Source: Streptomyces jeddahensis
GTDB taxonomy: Bacteria; Actinomycetota; Actinomycetes; Streptomycetales; Streptomycetaceae
Assembly (NCBI RefSeq): GCF_001642995.1
Contig: NZ_LOHS01000113.1
Location: 1 to 64,000 of the forward strand
Direction: 5' to 3'
DNA length: 64,000 bases
Under the pieces are notes generated by a model, which worked only from the letters and a program-made list of their open reading frames with translations, was not told where the DNA came from and did not search any database. Numbering within the stretch: the first letter of the stretch is position 1; every line of letters starts with the position of its first letter. Of this stretch, positions 48,103 to 56,083 are shown one piece after another. Both the position numbers and the translations under genes were made by a program.

Positions 48103-49773
48103 TCACCCAGCGTCCGGGCCTGACTCCAGGTAGCTCCGCCAGCCTCCGTACCGCGTGATGTCCTCTGCCCCGTCGAGCGCGCCCGGTTCACAGAGGAACC
48201 CGGGTACGGAGGTGCCGTCGGCGAGTTCGACGCGGCCCAGGGTCATCGGGCGGGGGAGGGTGGCGAGCAGTCGTCCGAGGCCCTCGGTGGGCAGGCGCCA
48301 CACCTCCGTCTCGATGGCGGCACCGCCCTCGCCGACGTGGACCAGGCCCGGCTTGGGCGGGGTGGTCCGCAGGGCGTGCAGCCGGTAGACGGGCGCGGTC
48401 TTGGTCGTACGCTCCAACTGGGCGCCGAGCGCGAGCAGTTGGGGGTTGAGTGGCTGGCCCGACAGGTGTGCGCCCACCACGGCGACACGCGCCGGCGGGG
48501 TGAGGAGACGAGCGACCCGTGCCAGGCGTTCGTCCGTGAACGCCGGACCGATCAGCATGACACCGAACGGCAGGCCGTCCACCTCGCCGGCCGGAACCGC
48601 GACGGCCGTGAGGTCGAAGAGGTTTGTGGAGTTGGTGAACCGGCCGAGGCGGGCGTTGGCCCCCAGGGGGTCTGCGGTCACCTCGGCGATGGTCGGGTGG
48701 CCGGGAGTCGTGGGCAGAAGCAGGGCGTCAGCGTCACCGAGGGACGCCATGGCCTTCGTACGCAGCGCGGCCAGCCGCTCCTGGTCCGCGTAGAGGCGGT
48801 GGGCGGGGATGTCGCGGGCGCGGGTGATGATCCCGGCGACCGTCGGGTCCAGATCGCTCGCTCCCGCGTCGATTGACTTGTCGATAAAGCTCCCCACGGC
48901 CGTGTAGCGCTCGGAGACGAAGGCGCCCTCGTAGAGCATCGCGGCCGCGTCGGTGAACGGGGCGAGGTCGACGGGCCGTAGCTCGGCTCCGGCTGAGACG
49001 AGTTGGGTGGCTGCGGCTTGGTATGCCTCGGCCCAGCCCGGGTCCAGCTCCCCGAGCTGGGCGCGGTCGGGGACGGCGATGCGCCACGGGCCCGGCGTAC
49101 GTTGCGGGAGGGGAGGCAGCTCGCGGGCGGACGGCGACGCCATGTACGACAGGGCCTGCTCGGCCTCCGGGAGCGTACGGGCGAAGACGGTGACGCAGTC
49201 GATCGAGGCGCAGGCCGGGACGACGCCGTCCGTCGGGACCAGGCCGCGGGTCGGCTTGAGGCCGACGATGCCGTTGAAGGCCGCGGGGACTCTCCCGGAG
49301 CCGGCGGTGTCCGTGCCCAGCGCGAAGTCCGCGATGCCCAGCGCGACGGCTACGGCTGAGCCCGCGCTGGAGCCGCCGCTGACCCTGGCCGGGTCGTGAG
49401 CGTTCCGTACCGCTCCGTAGGGGGAGCGGGTGCCCACCAGGCCGGTGGCGAACTGGTCCAGGTTGGTTGTGCCGAGAACTAGCGCGCCTGCTGCGCGGAG
49501 GCGGGCGACCGCCGGGGCGTCGGCGGTCGGGTTGTACGCGTATGAGGGGCAGCCTGCCGTCGTGGGGAGGCCCGCGACGTCTATGTTGCCCTTCACCGCG
49601 AGCAGTTTTCCTGCGAGCGGGAGGGGGTTGCCTGCGGCGGCTTGGGCGTCCAGTGCCGCGGCTTCCTGTTCGACCTCCGCCTGGGGGCGTAGGTCGATCC
49701 AGACCTCCGGGCGGTCCACCGCCGCTATGCGGGCGTACGCTGCGCGGACTCTGGTCACCGTGGGGGACGACAT
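48103..49773 (-). CDS. atzF: Allophanate hydrolase
   Basis: Hydrolyses allophanate to ammonia and carbon dioxide, the last step of the carboxylase pathway. The 556-residue protein has the amidase signature with the Ser-cisSer-Lys triad: Lys61 (AVKGNIDVAG), Ser135 in VSGGSSAGSA and the nucleophile Ser159 in GTDTAGSGRVPA. A C-terminal domain (about 440-556) is the AtzF-type extension. ATG at 49773 follows AGGAGC. It is the last gene of the minus-strand cluster and follows the carboxylase gene after 102 bp with a composite hairpin. Confidence 0.94.
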   Translation of the reverse strand: MSSPTVTRVRAAYARIAAVDRPEVWIDLRPQAEVEQEAAALDAQAAAGNPLPLAGKLLAVKGNIDVAGLPTTAGCPSYAYNPTADAPAVARLRAAGALVLGTTNLDQFATGLVGTRSPYGAVRNAHDPARVSGGSSAGSAVAVALGIADFALGTDTAGSGRVPAAFNGIVGLKPTRGLVPTDGVVPACASIDCVTVFARTLPEAEQALSYMASPSARELPPLPQRTPGPWRIAVPDRAQLGELDPGWAEAYQAAATQLVSAGAELRPVDLAPFTDAAAMLYEGAFVSERYTAVGSFIDKSIDAGASDLDPTVAGIITRARDIPAHRLYADQERLAALRTKAMASLGDADALLLPTTPGHPTIAEVTADPLGANARLGRFTNSTNLFDLTAVAVPAGEVDGLPFGVMLIGPAFTDERLARVARLLTPPARVAVVGAHLSGQPLNPQLLALGAQLERTTKTAPVYRLHALRTTPPKPGLVHVGEGGAAIETEVWRLPTEGLGRLLATLPRPMTLGRVELADGTSVPGFLCEPGALDGAEDITRYGGWRSYLESGPDAG

Positions 49774-49818
49774 CTGTGCTCCTTGGCTGGGCGTGGTTTG
49801 TCGGGTGCGGGCCATGGG

Positions 49819-49867
49819 CGGTTTGTGCCCACCCGTTCCGCCCTGCGGAACGCCTGCCCACAAACCG
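49819..49867 (-). other. Composite hairpin between the carboxylase and hydrolase genes
   Basis: An outer 9-bp stem (CGGTTTGTG 49819-49827 with CACAAACCG 49859-49867) encloses an inner 8-bp stem (CGTTCCGC 49834-49841 with GCGGAACG 49845-49852). It lies inside the operon and could be an attenuator or processing site. Confidence 0.65.
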
Positions 49868-49875
49868 AGGAACGT

Positions 49876-52800
49876 TCAGCGTCCCGTTGAACTCGCTGGG
49901 CCTACGACTACCAAGGCCGTTCCGGCCTCCACCTGGTCTCCAGGCCTCGCCAGGATTTCCAGGATCACGCCGTCCATGGGGGAGTGCACTCGGGACTCCA
50001 TCTTCATCGCCTCCAAAGCGAGCAAGGGCTGCCCCGACGTCACCGTGTCGCCCGGCTGTACGTTCACCTGCCACACCGACGCGGCGAACTCGGCCTCCAC
50101 CAGGCGACCGCCCTCCGGGACTGTCACCTCCGCAGGTGCCGCGGCCGGGGCCGCTGCCGTCTCGGCGCGGGTGAACTCGCCCGCCGCCTCCCACGCGTCC
50201 CGCTCGGCGGCGAAGGCGGCGCCCTGGCGGGCGCGGAACTCGGCGATGGAGTCGGCGTTGTCGGCCAGGAACCTCTCGTACTCCGCGAGGGAGAAGACGC
50301 CTTCCTCGATCTTCGGTACGAAGCGGCCCGAGGCGATGTCCGCGCGGAGCTCCAGCAGCTCGTCCGCCTCGACCGGATACCACTTGATGCGGTCGAAGAA
50401 CCGCAGCAGCCACGGTGAGCCGGGCTCGAAGGCGCCGCGCTGCTGCCAGCCCGACCAGACCTGGGTCGTACGGCCGACGAACTGGTAGCCGCCGGGGCCC
50501 TCCATGCCGTAGATGCACAGGTACGCGCCGCCGATGCCGACGGAGTTCTCCGCCGTCCAGGTGCGGGCTGGGTTGTACTTCGTCGTGACCAGGCGGTGGC
50601 GCGGGTCGAGCGGGGTCGCGACCGGCGCGCCCAGGTACACGTCACCCAGGCCCAGCACCAGATACTCGGCGTCGAAGACGGTCCGGTAGACGTCGTCGAC
50701 CGAGTCCAGGCCGTTGACGCGGCGGATGAACTCGATGTTCCAGGGGCACCACGGGGCGTCGTCGCGGACGCCCGCCATGTAGCGGGCGATGGCCTCCCGG
50801 GTCGCCGGGTCGTCCCAGGAGAGCGGGAGGTGGACGGTCCGGGACGGGACGACCAGCTCGTCGGCGGGTGGGAGGCCGGACTCGATCTCGCGTACAGCGT
50901 CGAGGAGTTCGTGCTGCGGCAGCACATCCGGGTCCGTCTGGATCTGGAGGGAGCGGATGCCCGGCGTGATGTCCGTGATGCCGGGCAGACCGGCCGCCGC
51001 CACGGCCTCCATCAGCGCGTGCACCCGCATCCGCAGCGCCAGGTCCAACTGCATCGGGCCGAACTCGACGAGCAGGTTGTCGTCGCCGCTGCGGCGGTAC
51101 GTCACGTCGCCGTGCCGGGCCAGGATGCCACCGTCGGTGATCCCCGCGCGGTCCGCGACCGGGGCGAGTGCGGGCGTCCGGCGGAGGCGCGCCGCCGTCT
51201 TCACCGTCACCGGGACGAAGCGCACCACGTCTCCCGGCCGGAGCTGGCCCAGCTTCCAGCGCTGGCCCTTCGCCACGGTCGCCGGGCAGACGAATCCGCC
51301 GAGCGAGGGGCCGTCGGGGCCGAGCAGGACCGGCATGTCGCCGGTGTAGTCGACGGCTCCGACCGAGTAGGGCGTGTCGTGGATGTTGGACGGGTGCAGG
51401 CCCGCCTCGCCGCCGTCCGTGCGCGCCCAGCGCGGCTTCGGGCCGACCAGCCGTACGCCGGTGCGGGCCGAGTTGAAGTGGACCTTCCAGTCGGCGGCGT
51501 AGAAGTCGTGGATGTCGTCCTCGGTGAAGAACTCGGGCGCGGCGTGCGGGCCCTCGACGGCGCCGATGTGCCACTCCGAGCCGAACACCGGACGGTCGGC
51601 CACCGCCACTGGGTCGCCCGAGTCCGTGACCGTACCGCCGTGCAGCACATCGCCCGTGCGCAGCGCCCGGCCGCCGTGCCCGCCGAAGCGGCCCAGTGTG
51701 AACGTGGAGGCGCTGCCCAGGAAGGCCGGGACGTCCAGGCCGCCGCCCGCGAAGAGGACATACGTCCGCAGGCCGTGCTCCGCAGGCGCGCCGATCTCCA
51801 GCAGGGCCCCGCCCGGCACGGTCACCGGCTCCCACTGGGGGACCGGCTCGCCGTCCACGGTCACCGGTGCCGGCGCGCCCGTGACGCACACCGTGGTCGG
51901 GTGCGTGAACCGCAGGGCTGGCCCCTGGAGCGTGCACTCCAGGCCCGGTGCACCCTCCTCGTTGCCCAGCGCCCGGTTGCCCAGCCGGAAGGACAGCTCG
52001 TCCATCGGGCCGCACGGGGGCACGCCGACCTGCCAGTACCCCGTCCGGCCCGGCCAGTCCTGGACCGTGGTCAGCGTGCCGCCGGACACCACCTCGATCC
52101 GCGGCGTCGGGTCGCTCACCCCCGCAAGCGTCGCCGTCGAATGCGTCGCCGACCGGAACGAGTCGTCGGCCAGTGCCGCCCTTACCAGTCCGAGATTGGT
52201 CTCGATGCCGTCGACTCGCGTCGCGGCGAGCGCGGCGTCCAGCTTCGCGAGCGCGTCGGCGCGGTCGTCCCCGCACGCGATGACCTTGGCGAGCATCGGG
52301 TCGTACGAGGTCGTGACCTCCGTGCCCGTCTCGACCCAGCCGTCCACGCGCACGTCCTCGGGGAACGACACGCGCGTGAGCAGGCCGGAGCTCGGTCGGT
52401 GGTCGCGGGAGGGGTCCTCGGCGTAGACGCGGGCCTCGACAGCGTGGCCGCGCGGCTGGCCCGGGTCCTGGACGACGCCCGTCTCGCCCTGTGCGAGGCG
52501 CAGCATCCAGGCGACCAGATCGACGCCGTAGATCTCCTCGGTGACCGGGTGCTCGACCTGGAGGCGTGTGTTGACCTCGAGGAAGTACGCCTCCTCACGC
52601 GCCGCGTCGTAGACGAACTCCACGGTTCCGGCCGAGCGATAGCCGACGCTCGCGCACAAGTCGCGTGCGGATGCGGCCAGTTGTTCGCGTACCCGGTCCG
52701 GCAGGCCCGGCGCCGGGGCCTCCTCCAGGACCTTCTGGTTGCGGCGCTGCAGCGAGCAGTCCCGGTCGCCGAAGGTGACCACGCGGCCCTCGCCGTCGCC

Positions 52801-53442
52801 GAAGACCTGCACCTCGACATGGCGGGCGTGCTCCACGAGCCGCTCCACGAACACTCCCGCGGACGAGAACGAGGCCGCTGCGACCCGCTGTACCCGCTCC
52901 CACGCGCCGGTCAGCTCGGCGGCCGAGCGGCAGGCCGACATGCCGATGCCGCCACCGCCGCCGGTCGCCTTCAGCATGACCGGGTAGCCGATGCGCTCGG
53001 CCGCCTCCAGAGCCTCCGCGAGATCGGCGAGCAGGCCCGTGCCGGGCGCCAGCGGCACGCCCGCCGCCTCGGCCGCCGCCCGCGCGGTGTGCTTGGCTCC
53101 GAACAGCTCCAGCTGCGCGGGCGTCGGCCCGACGAAGGCGATCCCGGCATCCTCGCAGCGCCGAGCGAACTCCGCGTCCTCGGAGAGGAATCCGTATCCG
53201 GGATGGATGGCGCCCGCGCCCGAGTCCTTGGCCGCCTTCAGCACGAGGTCCGCGTCGAGGTACGACTCCTTGGCGGGCGCGGGACCCAGTCGTACGGCCC
53301 GGTCGGCGAGCCGGACGTGGGGCGCGGCGCGGTCCGGGTCGGAGTACACCGCGACGGTACGCAGCCCCAGCTCCCTGGCCGTGCGGATGATGCGGACCGC
53401 GATCTCGCCGCGGTTGGCGACCAGCAGGGTGTCGAAGCTCAT
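49876..53442 (-). CDS. uca: Biotin-dependent urea or guanidine carboxylase
   Basis: Uses ATP and bicarbonate to carboxylate urea to allophanate, or guanidine to carboxyguanidine. The 1188-residue single chain has, in order: a biotin carboxylase half (about 1-450, ATP-grasp loop KATGGGGGIGMS), KipA/KipI-like carboxyltransferase domains (about 465-1100), and a C-terminal biotinyl domain with the biotinylated Lys1147 in EAMKM. The ATG at 53442 is the conserved MSFDTLLVANRGEIAVR start, overlapping the upstream gene by 4 bp. The two DUF1989 partners upstream are typical of guanidine carboxylase clusters; which substrate applies is open. Confidence 0.94.
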   Translation of the reverse strand: MSFDTLLVANRGEIAVRIIRTARELGLRTVAVYSDPDRAAPHVRLADRAVRLGPAPAKESYLDADLVLKAAKDSGAGAIHPGYGFLSEDAEFARRCEDAGIAFVGPTPAQLELFGAKHTARAAAEAAGVPLAPGTGLLADLAEALEAAERIGYPVMLKATGGGGGIGMSACRSAAELTGAWERVQRVAAASFSSAGVFVERLVEHARHVEVQVFGDGEGRVVTFGDRDCSLQRRNQKVLEEAPAPGLPDRVREQLAASARDLCASVGYRSAGTVEFVYDAAREEAYFLEVNTRLQVEHPVTEEIYGVDLVAWMLRLAQGETGVVQDPGQPRGHAVEARVYAEDPSRDHRPSSGLLTRVSFPEDVRVDGWVETGTEVTTSYDPMLAKVIACGDDRADALAKLDAALAATRVDGIETNLGLVRAALADDSFRSATHSTATLAGVSDPTPRIEVVSGGTLTTVQDWPGRTGYWQVGVPPCGPMDELSFRLGNRALGNEEGAPGLECTLQGPALRFTHPTTVCVTGAPAPVTVDGEPVPQWEPVTVPGGALLEIGAPAEHGLRTYVLFAGGGLDVPAFLGSASTFTLGRFGGHGGRALRTGDVLHGGTVTDSGDPVAVADRPVFGSEWHIGAVEGPHAAPEFFTEDDIHDFYAADWKVHFNSARTGVRLVGPKPRWARTDGGEAGLHPSNIHDTPYSVGAVDYTGDMPVLLGPDGPSLGGFVCPATVAKGQRWKLGQLRPGDVVRFVPVTVKTAARLRRTPALAPVADRAGITDGGILARHGDVTYRRSGDDNLLVEFGPMQLDLALRMRVHALMEAVAAAGLPGITDITPGIRSLQIQTDPDVLPQHELLDAVREIESGLPPADELVVPSRTVHLPLSWDDPATREAIARYMAGVRDDAPWCPWNIEFIRRVNGLDSVDDVYRTVFDAEYLVLGLGDVYLGAPVATPLDPRHRLVTTKYNPARTWTAENSVGIGGAYLCIYGMEGPGGYQFVGRTTQVWSGWQQRGAFEPGSPWLLRFFDRIKWYPVEADELLELRADIASGRFVPKIEEGVFSLAEYERFLADNADSIAEFRARQGAAFAAERDAWEAAGEFTRAETAAAPAAAPAEVTVPEGGRLVEAEFAASVWQVNVQPGDTVTSGQPLLALEAMKMESRVHSPMDGVILEILARPGDQVEAGTALVVVGPASSTGR

Positions 53443-54095
53443 GCGGCGCCCGTCCCGCCGGTGGCCTCCGCGGCACCGATGGTCATCTCGATGGCGGTCG
53501 GCTCGAAGCCGTTGCAGGGGTTGTTGATCTGCGGGCAGTTGGAGACGAGCACGATGACCTCGCGCTCGGCGCGCAGCGTCAGCTTCAGGCCCGGCGCGGA
53601 GATGCCGTCGACGATGCCGAGCGTGCCGTCCTTCTCCACCGGCACGTTCATGTACCAGTTCACGTTGGAGACCAGATCGCGTTTGCCGAGGCCGTACTTG
53701 TGGCCCTCGGCCAGGAAGTTCTCCACGCACGCGTGCTGCGACCACGTGTGGTGCCCGTACCGCAGGGTGTTGGACTCCTTGGAGCAGGCGCCGCCGACCG
53801 TGTCGTGGCGGCCGACCTCGTCCTCCACCACCGTCATCAGCGGTGTGTGCTCGTTCGACATCAGCACGCTGCCCGTGGTCAGGAAGATGTTGCCCTGCGC
53901 GTGGATGGTGTCGGGGGCGCTGTAGCGGACGGACGTGTCCTTCGCGTCGTAGACGAGGAAGTCCACGGCCTGGTTGCCGTGCAGATCGGTGATGGTGAGC
54001 GTCTCGCCCGCGGCGAGCACGGCCGACCAGGCGGCCCGGGCCGGAACGACGGTGCTGCGGGTGACGGTGCTGGCGGTGACGGCGCTGTGGGTCAT
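53439..54095 (-). CDS. Carboxylase-associated DUF1989 protein 2 (CgdB/UAAP2-like)
   Basis: DUF1989 protein of 218 residues, the type known as urea carboxylase-associated protein 2. In guanidine-degrading bacteria the two DUF1989 proteins form carboxyguanidine deiminase (CgdAB). Family features are DLHGNQAVDFLVYD (about 38-51), the CVENFLAEGHKYGLGKRDLVSNVNWYMNVP block (ends cited), and CPQINNPCNGFEPTAIEM, with cysteines and histidines suitable for metal binding. It overlaps both neighbours by 4 bp (ATGA), so the three are translationally coupled. Confidence 0.9.
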   Translation of the reverse strand: MTHSAVTASTVTRSTVVPARAAWSAVLAAGETLTITDLHGNQAVDFLVYDAKDTSVRYSAPDTIHAQGNIFLTTGSVLMSNEHTPLMTVVEDEVGRHDTVGGACSKESNTLRYGHHTWSQHACVENFLAEGHKYGLGKRDLVSNVNWYMNVPVEKDGTLGIVDGISAPGLKLTLRAEREVIVLVSNCPQINNPCNGFEPTAIEMTIGAAEATGGTGAA

Positions 54096-54916
54096 GCGAG
54101 CCCCCTCGCGGCGAGGAATTCGGCAGTGTTCAGAAAAGCGCGGCGGCCCTCGGGGGTCGCGTCCCACAGCGGGTCGTCCGGCCCCGTCGGGCCTGCTCGC
54201 CAGGCGAGCACCTCCAGCGGGGTGCTGGTGTACGCCTCGCGCGGGTCGGCCGGGTGCGGCACGTTCGCGATCAGCACGGTGACGCCCTGCTCGGCCCGCA
54301 GTGTGACGCTCGCGCCGGGGCCGACGGACCCCGTGAAGTCGAGGGCGCCGTCCTCGCGGACCTCCACGCCCTGGAAGAAGGACAGCGACGGCGGCAGGTC
54401 CCGCGCGGACAGGCCGTTCTTCGCGGCTGCCAGCTTGAACAGCTCGCGGCCCGCGGGCGACGCCGACTGCGGCGTCCCGTCGCCGTACCGCTCCGTGTTC
54501 CGTACGAGCGTGGAGGTGCCGCACAGCGCGTCGTGCCGCCGGGAGGTGTCCGCGATGATCGAGGCGAGGACACGGCCCTGGTCGGACAGGAGCAGCTGGC
54601 CCTCGGCGAGGTAGGCGTTCCACTGGACCTTGACCGTGTCGGCCACGTTCAGCCGTTCCCACGGCCGGTCCGCCGCGAACAGCAGCAGGTGGGCGCAGGC
54701 GTCGCCCGCCAGGTCCGTCAGGCGCAGCTCGGTGCCGCGGGCCAGTACCCGGTGGGTGTAGTTGCCGCCCGCCACCGTCTCCGCCCACACCAGATGGCCC
54801 GCCTCGCAGGGCGGCGCGGGCCAGGAGCTCGCGGGCACGACCGGCATGGCGTCGGCATGGGTGCCCTCCTGGGCGCGGGCATGGTCGCGGGCTCCGTACG
54901 TGGTCGCTGTCGCCAT
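54092..54916 (-). CDS. Carboxylase-associated DUF1989 protein 1 (CgdA/UAAP1-like)
   Basis: DUF1989 protein of 274 residues, urea carboxylase-associated protein 1 type and partner of the next gene. Characteristic stretches are RLTDLAGDACAHLLLFAADRP (ends cited), SDQGRVLASIIADTSRRHDALCG and LSFFQGVEV. The C-terminal part (about 220-274) resembles its partner less. The ATG at 54916 follows GGAGG; a longer frame to 54988 would cover the operator. It is the first gene of the cluster, downstream of the inverted-repeat operator. Confidence 0.9.
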   Translation of the reverse strand: MATATTYGARDHARAQEGTHADAMPVVPASSWPAPPCEAGHLVWAETVAGGNYTHRVLARGTELRLTDLAGDACAHLLLFAADRPWERLNVADTVKVQWNAYLAEGQLLLSDQGRVLASIIADTSRRHDALCGTSTLVRNTERYGDGTPQSASPAGRELFKLAAAKNGLSARDLPPSLSFFQGVEVREDGALDFTGSVGPGASVTLRAEQGVTVLIANVPHPADPREAYTSTPLEVLAWRAGPTGPDDPLWDATPEGRRAFLNTAEFLAARGLA

Positions 54917-54948
54917 CGCGGGACCTCCGGCTCGGCGTTCGAAGAGTG

Positions 54949-54968
54949 TTTCTGTCGCTCGACAGAAA
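54949..54968. promoter_or_regulatory. TetR-type operator between the carboxylase cluster and tetR
   Basis: TTTCTGTCGCTCGACAGAAA is a perfect 9-bp inverted repeat with a 2-bp centre. It lies 33 bp upstream of the first carboxylase-cluster ATG and 111 bp upstream of the tetR ATG, so one site may control both directions. Confidence 0.8.
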
Positions 54969-55078
54969 TTAGGGGCGGAAGGCGTCACGGCGATTGCCCG
55001 GCTGTTGCGCCACGGTTACCGATCCCTCACCCGGACAGCCCGTCCTGGGTTGTGCAGCGGTGTGCGACGATCGACGCC

Positions 55079-55711
55079 ATGGGCACCACGGGAGGACCAC
55101 GGGGACGGGTCGGCAGGCCGCGCGCCGCTCAGCGGCCGGACAGCGGGCTGTCTCCGCGCGACGAACTCCTCGCCGCTGCGGCCGAGTTGTTCACCACCCG
55201 GGGATACGCCGCCACGACCACGCGCGCGCTTGCCGAGCGTGCGGGCATGCGCCAGGCGACCATGTACCACTACGTCTCCGGCAAGGAGGATCTCCTCGCC
55301 GAGCTGCTGGAGTCCACCGTCACGCCCTCGCTGACCCTCGCCCGCCGGCTGCTCGCGGACGATGTGTCCCCCGCCGAGCGCCGGCTGTGGCAGCTGTGCC
55401 GCTCCGACGTGGAGCTGCTGTGCGGCGGTCCGCACAATCTCGGCGGGCTCTACCTCCTGCCCGAGGTGCGCTCCGAACGGTTCGCCGGATTCCATGCCGT
55501 ACGAGCCGAACTCAAGGACGCCTACCGGCAGTTGCTGGCCGCGACGGACGTCGGGAAAACCCTCGGAAAGAGTGAGCTCGCACTCCGTACCGATCTGCTC
55601 TTCGGGTTGATCGAAGGTGTCATCCTGATCCACCGTTCCGATCCCGAACGGCCTGTGTCGGCCTTCGCCGAGGCGACTGCGGACGCGGCGCTGCGCATCG
55701 CCGGAATCTGA
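55079..55711 (+). CDS. TetR-family regulator of the carboxylase cluster
   Basis: Transcription regulator of 210 residues. The N-terminal TetR helix-turn-helix (about 28-75; AAELFTTRGYAATTTRALAERAGMRQATMYHYVSGK, ends cited) is followed by an all-helical ligand domain. Its divergence from the carboxylase operon and the perfect inverted repeat between them make it the likely local repressor, with urea, guanidine or a product as a possible inducer. ATG at 55079; the first 20 residues are basic and variable. The regulatory link is inference. Confidence 0.88.
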   Translation: MGTTGGPRGRVGRPRAAQRPDSGLSPRDELLAAAAELFTTRGYAATTTRALAERAGMRQATMYHYVSGKEDLLAELLESTVTPSLTLARRLLADDVSPAERRLWQLCRSDVELLCGGPHNLGGLYLLPEVRSERFAGFHAVRAELKDAYRQLLAATDVGKTLGKSELALRTDLLFGLIEGVILIHRSDPERPVSAFAEATADAALRIAGI

Positions 55712-56083
55712 CCGCCGGCCAGGCCGGAGCGCCCGATCTGCTCCGTGGCCTGCAGAAACGGTCCGCCTTCAGCGTGCGACGGTGCGTACTTCGCATACCC
55801 GACCACGATTACCGCACGTGTTCGATTGAATGCCGAGCGTGCAAATGGGCCCGAGTGTATTCCCGCGCCGCAGGGCATTTCAGGTGCTTGCGGAATATGA
55901 CATCGCGATGATCCGCTCGGACTAAGCTCGCCCACAGCGCACCGAGTTGCGGCTAAATCGTGCGCTTGTTCCCAAAGAATCCCGGTAGTTCGAATATTTC
56001 CCCCTGCATGTCTCCGTCATCCGCCGCAACTCATGGCAAGTCCGTCCAGATCACCCCGAGTCAACCGTTTTTAGAGGGCATAC
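55712..56083. other. Long upstream region of the rar conservon
   Basis: A 372-bp region without a supportable gene. It is visibly more AT-rich than the surroundings (for example the stretch before 56080 with TTTTTAGAGG) and presumably carries the rarA promoter and regulator sites. No clear operator palindrome stands out. Confidence 0.45.

Noticed and set aside
45230..48106. 958-residue open frame antisense to helY
   Set aside because: It mirrors helY almost exactly in extent; helY has all helicase motifs in order, and the antisense product has none.
50596..53925. 1109-residue plus-strand frame antisense to the carboxylase
   Set aside because: The minus-strand carboxylase is complete with a biotin site; the antisense frame is a shadow.
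54917..55078. Guanidine (ykkC-type) riboswitch ahead of the carboxylase cluster
   Set aside because: The short interval holds a TetR-type inverted repeat and no recognisable riboswitch core.
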